Assembly (NCBI RefSeq): GCF_003234965.1
Contig: NZ_QKVK01000004.1
Location: 1-64,000 of the forward strand
DNA: 64,000 nucleotides
Direction: 5' to 3'
From: Aestuariivirga litoralis
Lineage (GTDB): Bacteria; Pseudomonadota; Alphaproteobacteria; Rhizobiales; Aestuariivirgaceae
This document shows positions 15,902 through 25,844 of this stretch, in pieces. A program made the position numbers and the translations under genes. How positions within the stretch are numbered: position 1 is the stretch's first letter; the number at the start of each line of letters is the position of its first letter. Below the pieces are notes generated by a model. The model saw only the letters and a program-made list of their open reading frames with translations. It did no database searches and had not been told where the DNA came from.

Positions 15902-18076
15902 ATGTCGCTGGCCATGATGGACCAGGCGGGAGCGGAAGACGCGCCCCGCAAGGTCTGGCTGGCAGACGTTTGCAGGCGTGCCATCGCCGCCCAGCGCGGC
16001 CGTAGCGTCCTGTGGGCGGCGCCCGCGCTCAGCGTCGGCATCGGCGTCTATTTCGTCCTCCCGGAGGAGCCAGGCACCCTGCTGCTGCTGTCGCTCGGTC
16101 TGGCCGGCGCCATGCTCATCTGGCTCGGCCGGGCCAGCGGCCCCGTGCTGCTGGCAGGACTTGCGCTGGGGGGCTTCGCACTTGCCGGGCTGCAGTCCTG
16201 GCAGGTGGCAACGCCGCTGCTCGCCGCCGCCACCGGCGAGGTGACGGTGACGGGGCGGGCCGTCACCGTCGCGCGCAGCGCCCGCTCCCGGCTGGTGCTG
16301 GTTCTGGCACCCGAGGAGATCGAAGGCCTCGCACCCGGAAAGATGCCCCGCCTGATCCGCCTCTCGGTGCCGGAGAAGGCCGGGGCACCACCCCCGGGCG
16401 CCCGCCTGCGCTTCAGGGCCCGGCTGGCGCCGCTGCCGTCCCCCGTGGCGCCCGGCGCCTTCGATTACGGCCGCAGCCTGTGGCTTTCGGGCATCGGCGG
16501 CACCGGGCGGGTGACGTCGCAGGCCATCACCGTGCTGGACGGTCCGCAGCTGATTGCACCGCTCGACGGCTGGCTTGCCGGGCTCCGCGCGGCCATGGGG
16601 GCGCGCATCCACGCCGCCCTGGCCGAACCCTATGCCTCCTTCGCCGAGGCCCTGATCACCGGTGAGCGCAGCACCATTCCGCCGGAGATCAACAAGAGCC
16701 TGCTGGTCTCCGGGCTGTTCCACATCCTGTCGATTTCCGGGCTCCACATGTGGCTGGTGGCGGGTGGCGTGTTCTGGGCGGTGCGAGCGGCCCTGGCGCT
16801 CGTTCCCGGCCTTGCGCTGCGTTTCCCCATCCGCAAATGGGCGGCAGCGGCAGCCCTGATGATGGGGCTGTTCTACATGCTGCTGGCAGAGGGCGGCGTT
16901 GCCACCGCGCGAAGCTTCATCATGGTCGCCATCGTGTTCTTCGCCATCATCGTCGACCGTCCGGCCGTGTCGGTCCGCAACCTCGCCCTGGCCGCCCTGG
17001 TGATCCTCGTGCTGGATCCTGAAGCCGCCATCGAGGCGAGCTTCCAGATGTCCTTTCTCGCCGTGCTGGGCCTCGTCGCCTTCTATGAATTCTGGGCCCG
17101 CTGGAAGGCCGGGCAGGGCGAGGAGGGGCCTGCGCCGCACTGGGCGTGGCGCGTGGTGCGCTGGGCGGCGGCGGCCTTCCTCGCCAGCCTCGTCACCTCG
17201 CTGATCGCCGGGTTTTCCTCGTCACTTCCGGCGGCCTATCACTTCGGCCGCATATCGCCCTATGGCGTGCTGGCCAATGGCCTGGCGATCCCGGTGGTCG
17301 GCGTGCTGGTCATGCCCTTCGCGCTGCTTGCCGCCGTGCTGATGCCCTTCGGTCTGGAGCAGCTGCCGCTCGCCGTGATGGGCAAGGGGCTGGAGCTGGT
17401 GATCGTGATTTCCAATGCCGTCGCTGGCTTGCCCGGCGCCAACGAGGTCATCGCCCGTCCACCCCTCACGGCCATGACCGTGGTGGTCTGCGGCCTGCTG
17501 CTGCTCTGCCTGCTGGCCGGGCCGCTGCGCCTTGCCGGCCTTGCCGTGATGGCGGCGGGTGGCCTCCTCATGCTCTCGGCGCCCCCGCCGCCCGACCTCC
17601 TGATCGAGGCGACCGGCGCCAACGTGGCGCTGCGTGACGGAACCGGCCACATCGTGCCGGCACGGCCGCGCCGCGCCCGCTTTGCGGTGGAGAAATGGCT
17701 GCAGGCCAATGGCGAGGAGGCGAGCCCTGGCGAGGCCGCCAAACGGCCGGGCTGGCAATGCGCCGATGGGCGCTGCACCGCCGAACTGCGGGGCCGGGTG
17801 ATCGTCTATCTCACCGGGAGCGAGGGAAAGCCTCCGGCTTGCCGCGGTGCAGACGTGGTTATCGCCGATTTTCCGCTGCGCGGCGCCTGCCGCCGCGTGC
17901 CGCTCAGGATCGACCGTTTCGACCTGTGGCGGCACGGTGCCCACGCCGTCTTCCTCTCCGGCCCAGCACCCGTGGTGAAGACGGCCAGGGGAGAGCAGGG
18001 CCGCCGGCCCTGGGTGGTGGTCCCCGAACCCCGCCGATTGACGGCGCCCGCGGTTGGAGGCAAGAGCGGCACATGA
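15902..18076 (+). CDS. comEC: ComEC/Rec2-family DNA-uptake membrane protein
   Basis: This 724-residue multi-pass membrane protein carries the competence motif [20 protein letters not shown] (about residues 270-290) and a long run of hydrophobic segments up to about residue 560. The family forms the inner-membrane channel for single-stranded DNA in transformation. The C-terminal soluble part (about 565-724) lacks an HxHxDH motif, so the metallo-beta-lactamase domain of classical ComEC is degenerate or replaced. I start at ATG 15902, just after AAAGGGGAG. Its stop overlaps the next gene start (ATGA). Confidence 0.88.
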   Translation: MSLAMMDQAGAEDAPRKVWLADVCRRAIAAQRGRSVLWAAPALSVGIGVYFVLPEEPGTLLLLSLGLAGAMLIWLGRASGPVLLAGLALGGFALAGLQSWQVATPLLAAATGEVTVTGRAVTVARSARSRLVLVLAPEEIEGLAPGKMPRLIRLSVPEKAGAPPPGARLRFRARLAPLPSPVAPGAFDYGRSLWLSGIGGTGRVTSQAITVLDGPQLIAPLDGWLAGLRAAMGARIHAALAEPYASFAEALITGERSTIPPEINKSLLVSGLFHILSISGLHMWLVAGGVFWAVRAALALVPGLALRFPIRKWAAAAALMMGLFYMLLAEGGVATARSFIMVAIVFFAIIVDRPAVSVRNLALAALVILVLDPEAAIEASFQMSFLAVLGLVAFYEFWARWKAGQGEEGPAPHWAWRVVRWAAAAFLASLVTSLIAGFSSSLPAAYHFGRISPYGVLANGLAIPVVGVLVMPFALLAAVLMPFGLEQLPLAVMGKGLELVIVISNAVAGLPGANEVIARPPLTAMTVVVCGLLLLCLLAGPLRLAGLAVMAAGGLLMLSAPPPPDLLIEATGANVALRDGTGHIVPARPRRARFAVEKWLQANGEEASPGEAAKRPGWQCADGRCTAELRGRVIVYLTGSEGKPPACRGADVVIADFPLRGACRRVPLRIDRFDLWRHGAHAVFLSGPAPVVKTARGEQGRRPWVVVPEPRRLTAPAVGGKSGT

Positions 18077-18357
18077 GCAAGCCCCGGCACCTCACCATGA
18101 GCGAGATCCGCAAGGAGATCGACCGTATCGACGAGAGCCTCATCAAGATCCTGGCCGAGCGCCAGCGCTGGGTGGAAAAGGCCGTGGTGGTGAAGAAGCG
18201 TGACGGGCTTCCGGCGCGTGACGATGCCCGCGTACGCCAGGTGATCGACCATGTGCGCGTGCTGGCGCGCGCCCACAATGTCGATCCGGCACTGGTCGAG
18301 ACCATGTGGACCGAGATGGTCGAGTGGTTCATCGCATACGAGGAACGCTCGATCTGA
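18073..18357 (+). CDS. AroQ-class chorismate mutase (PchB-like)
   Basis: This 94-residue all-helical protein matches the AroQ class: EIRKEIDRIDESLIKILAER, then AVVVKKRDGLPARDDARV, then a helix with DPALVETMWTEMVEWF. The conserved arginine and lysine residues that hold chorismate are there. The family converts chorismate to prephenate, or in PchB-type members splits isochorismate; the short single-domain form and KKRDGLPARD resemble PchB. The ATG overlaps the comEC stop, with GGAGG 12 bases upstream, so it is translationally coupled to comEC, an unusual partner. A second in-frame ATG lies at 18097. Confidence 0.82.
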   Translation: MSKPRHLTMSEIRKEIDRIDESLIKILAERQRWVEKAVVVKKRDGLPARDDARVRQVIDHVRVLARAHNVDPALVETMWTEMVEWFIAYEERSI

Positions 18358-18399
18358 GGGTCGACGCCGGGCCGCGGCGCTGGCTAGAATGCGGGCATC

Positions 18400-20346
18400 A
18401 TGATGTTCCCGCACCTGTTCTCGCCCTTCACCCTCAAGTCCACCGAGATCCGCAACCGCATCTTCTCGACCGGGCATGACACCTACCTTCCCGAGGGCGG
18501 CCTCCCGTCGGACTCGCTCATCGCCTATCAGCGCGCCCGCGCCAGGGGCGGGGCGGGGCTGATCGTCATCCAGGTCGTCGGCGTGCACGAGACATCGCGC
18601 TACACGGAAGCCCTGCTGATGGGCACCTCCGACGACTGCATCAAGCCCTTCACGCGCCTTGTCGATGCCATCCACGAGCAGGGCACCAAGGTCTTCGTCC
18701 AGCTCTTCCATCCTGGCCGCGAGCTGCTCGGCCGGCCCAACGGCGTGGTGCAGCCGGCCTTCGCACCGTCGCATTCGCCCTCGGAGCGTTTCAAGGTCAT
18801 CCCGCGGGAGATGTCGCAATCGATGATCGGAGAGATCGTCGATGGTTTCGCCCAGGCGGCGCGGCGCATGGCGGCGGCCGGCGCCGACGGCGTCGAGATC
18901 GTGGCCAGCCACGGCTACCTGCCGGCCCAGTTCATGAACCCCCGCGTCAACCACCGCGAGGACCAGTATGGCGGCTCCTTCGACAACCGGCTCCGCTTCA
19001 CCCGCGAGGCGATCGCCGCCATCCGCCAGCAGGTTCCGGGCGAATTCATTGTCGGCATGCGCATGTCGGGCGACGAGCACGACGAAGACGGCCTGGTGGA
19101 GGACGATTCGGTCGCCATCGCCCGGGCGCTGGCCCCGGAGCTCGACTACCTGAATGTCATAGCCGGCACCTCCGCCACGGCCTCCGGCGCGGCGCACATC
19201 GTGCCATCCATGGCAAATTCAACGGCTTACGTGGCGCCTTTCGCCCAAAAGGTGAAGCAATCCACCGGCAAGGCGGTGTTCGTCGCGGGCCGCATCAACC
19301 AGCCGCAGATTGCCGAGCAGGTACTGGCCTCGGGCGCTGCCGACATGTGCGGCATGACCCGCGCCATGATCGCCGATCCGGAGATGGCCAACAAGGCCAG
19401 GGCCGGCAAGGTGGACGACATCCGCGCCTGCATCGGCTGCAACCAGGCCTGCATCGGGCACTTCCAGCTCGGCCTGTCGATCTCCTGCATCCAGCACCCC
19501 GAAACGGGCCGCGAGCTGGACTATGGCGAGAAGCCCCGCGCCGCCGTCCGGCGCAAGGTTCTCGTCGTCGGCGGCGGCCCGGCCGGCCTCAAGGCCGCGG
19601 CGGTCGCAGCCGAGCGCGGCCACGATGTTCAATTGCATGAGCGCGAGGCACAGACCGGCGGACAGGCCCGCCTGGCCCAGCTGCTGCCCAAGCGGGCGGA
19701 ATTCGGCGGCATCGCCACCAACCTGACGGCGGAGGCCGAACGCCACGGCGCCATCCTGCACCGGCGCAGCGAGGTGACGCGCGATCTGCTCCTCGCTGAG
19801 AAGCCGGACGTGGTGATCCTCGCAACGGGGTCGCGCCCGCATGCCCCGCCGCTCGAGGGCGAGGCGGCCCAGCTCGTGCACGTGGTGGATATCCTCGCCG
19901 GCCGCGCCAGCACCGGCCAGAAGGTCGTGGTCTATGACTGGATGGGCGACTGGGGCGGCTCCGGCATCGCCGAGAAGCTGGCCGCCGAGGGGGCGAACGT
20001 CCGGCTCGCGGTCAACCACCATTGCGCGTCCGCCTCGATCCAGACCTATGTCCGCTTCGAGCAGGTGGCGCGCCTGCACAAACTGGGCGTCGAGGTCCAC
20101 CCGTGGCTGCGCCTTTACGGTGCTGACGGGCGCACCGCCTACTTCATCCACACCCCCTCGCGCGAGGCGGTGGTGATGGAGGACGTCGACACCATCGTCC
20201 TCAACACGCCCAACCTGCAGGACGACGGCCTGGTCGCGGTGCTCGATGAGCTTGGCATTCCCTACCATCTGGCCGGCGACGCCCTGAGCCCGCGCACCGC
20301 GGAGGAAGCCGTCTACGAAGGCATGCTGGCGGGGCTCGCCGTCTGA
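18400..20346 (+). CDS. Old-Yellow-Enzyme-type NADH:flavin oxidoreductase with FAD/NAD domain
   Basis: This 648-residue protein has the three-part layout of 2,4-dienoyl-CoA reductase and trimethylamine dehydrogenase: an FMN-binding TIM barrel (1-340), an iron-sulfur motif CIGCNQACIG with a further Cys 11 residues on (about 346-365), and an FAD/NAD(P) domain starting VLVVGGGPAGLKAAAVAAERG near residue 387. Relatives reduce enoyl-CoAs or demethylate N-methyl amino acids such as dimethylglycine or N-methylproline. The substrate cannot be read from sequence. It lies 42 bases after the chorismate mutase gene and may be cotranscribed. Confidence 0.88.
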   Translation: MMFPHLFSPFTLKSTEIRNRIFSTGHDTYLPEGGLPSDSLIAYQRARARGGAGLIVIQVVGVHETSRYTEALLMGTSDDCIKPFTRLVDAIHEQGTKVFVQLFHPGRELLGRPNGVVQPAFAPSHSPSERFKVIPREMSQSMIGEIVDGFAQAARRMAAAGADGVEIVASHGYLPAQFMNPRVNHREDQYGGSFDNRLRFTREAIAAIRQQVPGEFIVGMRMSGDEHDEDGLVEDDSVAIARALAPELDYLNVIAGTSATASGAAHIVPSMANSTAYVAPFAQKVKQSTGKAVFVAGRINQPQIAEQVLASGAADMCGMTRAMIADPEMANKARAGKVDDIRACIGCNQACIGHFQLGLSISCIQHPETGRELDYGEKPRAAVRRKVLVVGGGPAGLKAAAVAAERGHDVQLHEREAQTGGQARLAQLLPKRAEFGGIATNLTAEAERHGAILHRRSEVTRDLLLAEKPDVVILATGSRPHAPPLEGEAAQLVHVVDILAGRASTGQKVVVYDWMGDWGGSGIAEKLAAEGANVRLAVNHHCASASIQTYVRFEQVARLHKLGVEVHPWLRLYGADGRTAYFIHTPSREAVVMEDVDTIVLNTPNLQDDGLVAVLDELGIPYHLAGDALSPRTAEEAVYEGMLAGLAV

Positions 20347-20681
20347 GCTGCGCTGTGGCGCGGATGCAACAGCGGCCCGATTTGTGAACGCTGTCCAATT
20401 CCGCCAGAATCTCAACCTTTTATCCGCCCAAATTGCCCCCTAGCGTGCAGCCTGTGCGGGGGAAGAGATTCCCGTGCACGGCCGACAGGGGCTCAGGGCA
20501 GGAGCGACGCATCACCATCGCGCGGGGTTTGACCGGGCGAGGGGGCGTCCTGCGTTCACGGGGTCTTTCGGCATGTCCGCGTAACGTTGAAGAGAAAGTG
20601 GCGTCGACGAGAATGGGTCATCCCGCAAACACCTTGAACTTCGCACCCGCGAAGCATGGCTGGGGGGCCTAGGGAATCGTG
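20347..20681. other. 335-base intergenic region before the ExoR-like gene
   Basis: I see no convincing gene. A short open frame at 20433-20672 has no ribosome-binding site and no recognisable protein features. Close to the downstream gene is a small inverted repeat, CTTCGC (20639-20644) and GCGAAG (20649-20654). The region probably holds the promoter and 5' leader of the Sel1-repeat gene. Confidence 0.5.
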
Positions 20682-21599
20682 ATGTCCATGCGGGCTCCGA
20701 GCGGAGTGTGGCGGATGCATGCCGGCATCCGGCACGTCATCCTGGCAGCCGTCTCGATGCTCATGATGCTCGCTCCCGCCACCGCGGCGGATGACGACGA
20801 GAAGGGCCCACTCGCCGAATTCTATTCCTATCTTCCCGCCGCGCCGGACATCCACCTTCCGGAATTCTCCATTCCGTTCTGGACCGACGACCTCAAGAAG
20901 GCCAAGCGCGCCTACAAGAACGGCGACTATGAACGCGCCCTCAAGCTGTTCCGCCGCGCCTCGGACGATGGCAACATCGTCGCCGACTGGTATCTCGGCC
21001 ACATGTACAGCCAGGGTGTGGGCGTGCCGCGCAATGATGCGATGGCCTACAGCTACTATTCCCGCGTTGCCGAGCACTACGACCCCGAGGAGACGGACCC
21101 CAACCGCCTGCGCATCACCGTGGACGCCATGGTCCGCCTGGCTGATTACCAGCGGCGTGGCGCCGTCAATGCCGGCCTCCAGCCAGATCCCAAGGCCGCC
21201 GCCCAGAGTTACCTCAAGATCGCCACGGCCTATGGCCACCCGGCCGCGCAATATGCGCTGGGGGTGATGAGCATCAAGGGCGAGGGCGTGAAGAAGAACC
21301 CGCAGCAGGGCCTGAAGTGGCTGATGGCCGCGGCCCGCAAACGTTATGCGCCCGCCGAGGCCTATCTCGGTGATCTCTACTGGTCAGGCCAGATCGTCAA
21401 CGCCGACCGCACCCGTGCCGTGATGTGGTACATCCTTGCCCGCGAGTCCGCCCGGCCCGATGAGAACCCGGAAATCTTCTCCCGTGCCGAGCAGATCGAA
21501 GCCAGCGTCGGCGCCGACGAGCGCATCGAGGCGGAAGCCCGCGCCCGGGTCTGGGAGGAACGCTACCCAGCCGGCAAGGTGAAGGCGGCGGGGGATTAG
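20682..21599 (+). CDS. exported Sel1-repeat protein, ExoR-like
   Basis: This 305-residue protein has a signal peptide (cleavage likely after PATAA near residue 36) followed by Sel1-type repeats: AKRAYKNGDYERALKLFRRA, AQYALGVMSIKGEGVKKNPQ and AEAYLGDLYWSGQIVNADR. The layout and wording resemble ExoR of rhizobia, a periplasmic protein that inhibits the ExoS/ChvG sensor kinase and so restrains exopolysaccharide synthesis and promotes motility. ExoR itself is somewhat shorter, so orthology is likely but not certain. I start at 20682 behind AGGGA; GTG 20679 is an alternative. It converges with the next gene. Confidence 0.7.
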   Translation: MSMRAPSGVWRMHAGIRHVILAAVSMLMMLAPATAADDDEKGPLAEFYSYLPAAPDIHLPEFSIPFWTDDLKKAKRAYKNGDYERALKLFRRASDDGNIVADWYLGHMYSQGVGVPRNDAMAYSYYSRVAEHYDPEETDPNRLRITVDAMVRLADYQRRGAVNAGLQPDPKAAAQSYLKIATAYGHPAAQYALGVMSIKGEGVKKNPQQGLKWLMAAARKRYAPAEAYLGDLYWSGQIVNADRTRAVMWYILARESARPDENPEIFSRAEQIEASVGADERIEAEARARVWEERYPAGKVKAAGD

Positions 21600-22162
21600 C
21601 CCGGCGTGTTCGGTGCCGCGTCGAGGCAAGTCTGCATGAAATCCGGGACCGCCATGTTGACGCCCGGCAGCGAATACCAGGACGCGGTTCCGGGGCGGGT
21701 TTGCACCATGTAGGCCCAGTGGCCGACCTGGGCGGAGGATGAACCCGTCGACATCTGGTTGGCCATGGTCCACTGCCGTGCCTTCATGACCATGTTGCCG
21801 ACGCCGATGGTGGTCTCGGACCCGTCAGCATAGGGATAGTCGGTGAAGGTGAGGTAGATCTTTCCCTCCGGCGTCACCGATCCCACCAGCGACTTGCAGC
21901 TGATGGCATTGTCGCCCAGCTTCGCCGCGGTGCGGCCCCAGAAATAGCCGTTGCGGTATCCGGTGATGGTGTAGACCGTCTGGTCCTGGACGGGGATCAG
22001 CCGGTTCTGTGCGGGTACATAGACATAGGCGGGAAGGCCGCTGGTCGGCACATACCAGGTGGTGCCGTTGAGCCAGTTCCAGTCGCGCACGGTGGCTGCC
22101 GAAGCGGGCAGGGCTGCCGCTGCCAGTGCGAGGGTTGCTGCAAGAAGATGTGTCTTCGTCAT
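21596..22162 (-). CDS. exported protein of unknown function
   Basis: This 188-residue protein has a clean signal peptide (MTKTHLLAATLALAAAALPA, cleavage after ASA near residue 22). The mature part is rich in aromatic and small residues (DWNWLNGTTWYVPTSGLPAY, GYRNGYFWGRTAAKLG), suggesting a beta-rich fold, and has two cysteines that could form a disulfide. The repeated use of W/Y with G/T resembles lipocalin-like or similar secreted beta barrels, but I do not recognise a family. The stop codon overlaps that of the convergent ExoR-like gene. Confidence 0.7.
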   Translation of the reverse strand: MTKTHLLAATLALAAAALPASAATVRDWNWLNGTTWYVPTSGLPAYVYVPAQNRLIPVQDQTVYTITGYRNGYFWGRTAAKLGDNAISCKSLVGSVTPEGKIYLTFTDYPYADGSETTIGVGNMVMKARQWTMANQMSTGSSSAQVGHWAYMVQTRPGTASWYSLPGVNMAVPDFMQTCLDAAPNTPG

Positions 22163-22257
22163 GTCTTGTCCCGCCCTTTGGCCTTGGTGAAGGCTTAGCG
22201 GAACCAGCGGCCTGCGCAAAGCAACCAGGGCAGGTGCCTTGCGGCGTGGTAAATGCC

Positions 22258-22638
22258 TCAGGCCGCGCGGCGCCCGGGGCGGGTCAGGATATAGGCCGCG
22301 GTGGCCGCCAGCGTCAGGGCGGCGCCAATCTCCAGCCAGGCCGGGGCCTCGGTGCCGAAATGGAGGTAGCCGAACATGGCCGTCATCATCGTCACGGCGA
22401 CGATCTTGGCACCGGTCGGGATCACGCCCTCGTCCTCCCAGTCGCGCACATAGGCGCCGGCCAGGCGATGCGAGCGGATTTTCTCCGCCATTTCGGGTGA
22501 GGAGCGCGAAAAGGCCCAGACTGCGACCAGCAGGAAGGGCGTCGTCGGCATCAGCGGCAGCACGATGCCGACGAGGCCCAGGCCCACGCAGAGCCAGCCC
22601 GTTCCCAGCAGCACGGGGCGCCTCAGGGCCTTCACCAT
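22258..22638 (-). CDS. DUF454 (YbaN-type) inner-membrane protein
   Basis: This 126-residue protein has the DUF454 layout: an N-terminal membrane segment with GWLCVGLGLVGIVLPLMPTTPF, the conserved PTTPFLLVAVWAFSRSSP, a short soluble stretch with W/D residues, and two further hydrophobic segments. The family (YbaN in Escherichia coli) is widespread and of unknown function. The start at 22638 gives the family-typical N-terminus. It is divergent from the DUF502 gene, with only a few dozen bases between the starts. Confidence 0.85.
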   Translation of the reverse strand: MVKALRRPVLLGTGWLCVGLGLVGIVLPLMPTTPFLLVAVWAFSRSSPEMAEKIRSHRLAGAYVRDWEDEGVIPTGAKIVAVTMMTAMFGYLHFGTEAPAWLEIGAALTLAATAAYILTRPGRRAA

Positions 22639-22674
22639 GCGGCACCCGCCGGTCTTGTGATCGTGGCGCGATTC

Positions 22675-23424
22675 ATGTCTATTGGCTGGCCCATGCCCGA
22701 TCCCATTGATCCCCGCCCTCAAGTGAAGGTGGTTGACGTCGAAATCAAGGCGCAGAGTTCCATTTTTGGGAAGCTGCGCGCCTATTTCTTCACCGGACTG
22801 GTGATTACCGCGCCCATCGCCATAACCGTGTGGGCGACCTATTGGTTCGTCACCATGTTCGACGCGTGGGTGAAGCCCTTCCTGCCGGAATCCTATAATC
22901 CCGATACCTATCTGCCAATCAGGGTCCCGGGCTTCGGACTGATCTTCGCCCTCATCGCCATCACCCTGATCGGCTTCATGGCGGCAAATCTCGCCGGCCG
23001 CACCATGATCGCCATCTGGGACAAGATTCTCAATTCCATGCCGGTCGTGCGCTCGATCTACAAGGGATCGAAGCAGATCTTTGAAACCCTTTTCTCGCAG
23101 AAGGGCGCTTCCTTCCGCTACGTCTGCCTGGTGGAATGGCCGCGCCGTGATGCCTGGTCAATCGCCTTCGTCTCGCGCGAGGTGGACGGGGCGCAGATCG
23201 GCCTCGCGCCGGGCCGCCAGATGTATGCGGTCTATGTCTCGACCACGCCCAATCCCACCTCGGGCTATGTGTTCTTCGTCGACACCAGCGACGTGAAGAT
23301 CATCGACATGAGTGTCGAGGACGGGCTGAAGCTCGTGATCTCCATGGGCCTCGTGTTCCCCGACAAGCCGCTGCCGCCGGACAAGGAGGCTGCGGCGGCC
23401 GTCAGCCTGCCGAAAGAAGCCTGA
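22675..23424 (+). CDS. DUF502 family membrane protein
   Basis: This protein of about 249 residues has the DUF502 pattern: a membrane segment with YFFTGLVITAPIAITVWATY, a second at about 80-100 (FGLIFALIAITLIGFMAANL), then NSMPVVRSIYKGSKQIFETL and a soluble C-terminal beta domain (TTPNPTSGYVFFVDTSDV). The family is common in proteobacteria and plants (LCV-like proteins); its role is unknown. Start choice is uncertain: GTG 22657, ATG 22675 and ATG 22693 are all possible and none has a clear ribosome-binding site. It overlaps the convergent recG by 23 bases. Confidence 0.85.
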   Translation: MSIGWPMPDPIDPRPQVKVVDVEIKAQSSIFGKLRAYFFTGLVITAPIAITVWATYWFVTMFDAWVKPFLPESYNPDTYLPIRVPGFGLIFALIAITLIGFMAANLAGRTMIAIWDKILNSMPVVRSIYKGSKQIFETLFSQKGASFRYVCLVEWPRRDAWSIAFVSREVDGAQIGLAPGRQMYAVYVSTTPNPTSGYVFFVDTSDVKIIDMSVEDGLKLVISMGLVFPDKPLPPDKEAAAAVSLPKEA

Positions 23425-25519
23425 TCGCCTCGTCGCGCTCGAAGAGGTAGAGCAGCACGCGCAGCGCCTCGCCGCGTGGTCCGGTCAGCTTCGCGTCCTT
23501 GTTCAGTACCAGCTGCGCGTCATCGCGCGCCGCCTGCAACAGGTCGCCGTCGGTCGAAAGATCCGCCATGCTGAACAGCGGCAAGCCTGACTGCCGGGTG
23601 CCCAGCATCTCGCCAGCACCCCGCAGCCGCAGGTCTTCTTCCGCGATGCGGAATCCATCCTCCGTCTCGCGCATGATGGAAAGCCGTGCCTTGGCCGTCT
23701 CGCCCAGAGGCTCCTGGTAGAGGAGCAGGCAGGAGGACTTGCCCGAGCCGCGGCCCACGCGACCCCTGAGCTGGTGCAGCTGGGCGAGGCCGAAGCGCTC
23801 CGCGTTCTCGATGACGATGGCAGTGGCCTCCGGCACGTCGACGCCGACCTCGATCACGGTGGTGGAGACGAGAAGCTGCAGCGTGCCGTCCTTGAATTCC
23901 TGCATCACGCGGTCCTTGTCCGGCCCCTTCATGCGGCCGTGGACGAGGCCCACCTGACCCTTGAAGCGTGAGGCGAGCTGCAGGAAGCGCTCCTCGGCGG
24001 CGGCGAGGTCCACCTGCTCGCTCTCCTCGACGAGGGGGCAGACCCAATAGGCGCGGTTGCCCTGCGCGATCGAGCGCGCGAGGCCGTCGATCACGTCATC
24101 CATGCGCGCCATGGGAATGACGCGGGTGTCGATGGGAAGGCGGCCCGCCGGCTTCTCGGTGAGCTTGGAGACATCCATGTCGCCATAGACGGTGAGTGCC
24201 AGGGTGCGCGGGATGGGCGTCGCCGTCATGACGAGGAGATCGGTTGCGCCGCCCGCCTTGGCCTGCAATGCGAGGCGCTGGTGGACGCCGAAGCGGTGCT
24301 GCTCATCGATGACCACCAGCCCCAGGTCCTTGAACACCACATGCTCCTGGAAAAGCGCGTGGGTGCCGACGACGAGCGCGGTTTCGCCCGCCGCGACGCG
24401 CGCGAGGATCTCGTCGCGTGTCTTGCCCTTCTCGCGGCCCGTGAGGAGCGTGACCGAGATGCCAGCCGCATCACAAAGCTTCGACAGCGTGGCATGGTGC
24501 TGGCGGGCGAGGATTTCGGTCGGCACCATAAGTGCCCCCTGCGCGCCGCTCTCGATGGCGGTTGCGAGTGCCAGCAGGGCCACCACCGTCTTGCCGGAGC
24601 CCACGTCACCCTGCAGCAGCCGCAGCATGCGGTCGCCCGAGGCCATGTCGCGGAGGATGTCGTTCACGGCCTCGGCTTGCGCATTGGTCAGGCTGTAGGG
24701 CAGGGCCTTGATGAGCCTTGAGCGGAGCTCCCCCGTGCCCGGCAGCTTGCGCCCCTGCGCCCGCTTCATGTTGGCGCGGACGAGGGTGAGGGCCAGCTGG
24801 TTTGCCAGCAACTCGTCATAGGCCAGCCGCCGCCGGTCGGGGCTTTCCAGGCCTACGGCCGTTGGGGCCAGCGGGTGATGCAGGGTCCTCAGGGCCTGCT
24901 GGAAGGAGGGCCAGCCGTGGCGTTGCAGGAAGGGCAGGTCCTGCCATTCGGGAAGCTCGGGCAGCTTTTCAAGCGCCTGGGCGATGGCCTTGGCCAGCAC
25001 CTTGGGCGACAGGCCCTCCGTCAGGGGATAGACCGGTTCGATCAGCGGCATGCGCCCGAACTCGTCCGCCGACACGATGTGATCCGGGTGTGCGATCTGC
25101 GGCTCGTCGTTGAACCAGTCGATCTTGCCGGAGATGAAGCGCGTCTCGCCCTCGGGGAGAGCCCGGCGGATCGAATCCGCATAGGCATGGAAGAACACCA
25201 GAGTCAGCGGTCCCGTTCCGTCGGAAACGTCCACCCGGTAGGGCACGCGCCTGTTGCCGGGGGGCGGCGGGCGGTGGCGCATCACGGTCGCCTCCACCGT
25301 CACCACACCGTCACGCGGAAGGCCGTTGATCTTCGGCCGGAAGCGGCGGTCGACGATGCCCGACGGCAGGTGGAACAGCAGGTCGACGATGCGCGTCGTC
25401 TCACCTGGCGTGCCGTGCGCCGGGCGCAGGAAACCTGCCAGCAGCTTGTCCAGCTTGGCGCCGATGCCCTTGAGGCCGGCGGCCCCGGCGAACAGCGGAT
25501 TGAGGAGCGGTGGGCGCAT
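23402..25519 (-). CDS. recG: ATP-dependent DNA helicase RecG
   Basis: This 705-residue RecG remodels stalled replication forks and branches Holliday junctions. An N-terminal OB/wedge domain is followed by the helicase core with Walker A GDVGSGKTVVALL, the DEAD-type box VVIDEQHRFGV, motif III VMTATPIPRTLAL and motif VI HQLRGRVGRG. The N-terminus PLFAGAAGLKGIGAKLDKLLAG contains the family helix-hairpin-like start. Length and motifs are complete. It is divergent from sdhE-mfd, a common arrangement in alphaproteobacteria. Confidence 0.96.
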   Translation of the reverse strand: MRPPLLNPLFAGAAGLKGIGAKLDKLLAGFLRPAHGTPGETTRIVDLLFHLPSGIVDRRFRPKINGLPRDGVVTVEATVMRHRPPPPGNRRVPYRVDVSDGTGPLTLVFFHAYADSIRRALPEGETRFISGKIDWFNDEPQIAHPDHIVSADEFGRMPLIEPVYPLTEGLSPKVLAKAIAQALEKLPELPEWQDLPFLQRHGWPSFQQALRTLHHPLAPTAVGLESPDRRRLAYDELLANQLALTLVRANMKRAQGRKLPGTGELRSRLIKALPYSLTNAQAEAVNDILRDMASGDRMLRLLQGDVGSGKTVVALLALATAIESGAQGALMVPTEILARQHHATLSKLCDAAGISVTLLTGREKGKTRDEILARVAAGETALVVGTHALFQEHVVFKDLGLVVIDEQHRFGVHQRLALQAKAGGATDLLVMTATPIPRTLALTVYGDMDVSKLTEKPAGRLPIDTRVIPMARMDDVIDGLARSIAQGNRAYWVCPLVEESEQVDLAAAEERFLQLASRFKGQVGLVHGRMKGPDKDRVMQEFKDGTLQLLVSTTVIEVGVDVPEATAIVIENAERFGLAQLHQLRGRVGRGSGKSSCLLLYQEPLGETAKARLSIMRETEDGFRIAEEDLRLRGAGEMLGTRQSGLPLFSMADLSTDGDLLQAARDDAQLVLNKDAKLTGPRGEALRVLLYLFERDEAIRLLSAG

Positions 25520-25580
25520 GGGCCTATTTCACCGGGAACCGGTTGCGGCGCAAGGGCGCTTGGGGCATGAGACCTTTCTG

Positions 25581-25844
25581 ATGACCGCAAGCTCCGAGAC
25601 AGAAACCCGCCGCAAGCGCCTCCTGTGGCGCGCCACCCACCGTGGCATCAAGGAGATGGACCTGATCCTCGGCGGCTTCGTGGTGCAGCACCTCGGCGGG
25701 TTTTCTGAGGACGAGATCACCGATCTCGAGCGCATCATGGAGATTCCTGACCAGGACATGCTGTCCTGGGCCACGAGGCAGGCGGAGGTTCCGCCCGAAC
25801 ACCTGTCACCACTGCTGACCCGCATCCTCGCCTACACGCCATGA
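25581..25844 (+). CDS. sdhE: succinate dehydrogenase assembly factor SdhE
   Basis: This 87-residue SdhE/CptB-type protein has the essential RGxxE motif (HRGIKEMDLILGGF, near residue 21). SdhE attaches FAD covalently to the SdhA flavoprotein of complex II. Some databases call this family antitoxin CptB, from an Escherichia coli report. The ATG at 25581 precedes TASSETETRRKRLLWRATHRG. The stop overlaps the mfd start (ATGA), so the two are translationally coupled, although the products act in different processes. Confidence 0.9.
   Translation: MTASSETETRRKRLLWRATHRGIKEMDLILGGFVVQHLGGFSEDEITDLERIMEIPDQDMLSWATRQAEVPPEHLSPLLTRILAYTP

Noticed and set aside
20433-20672. A 79-codon open frame before the ExoR-like gene
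   Set aside because: It has no ribosome-binding site, is arginine-rich low-complexity and ends inside the likely leader of the next gene.
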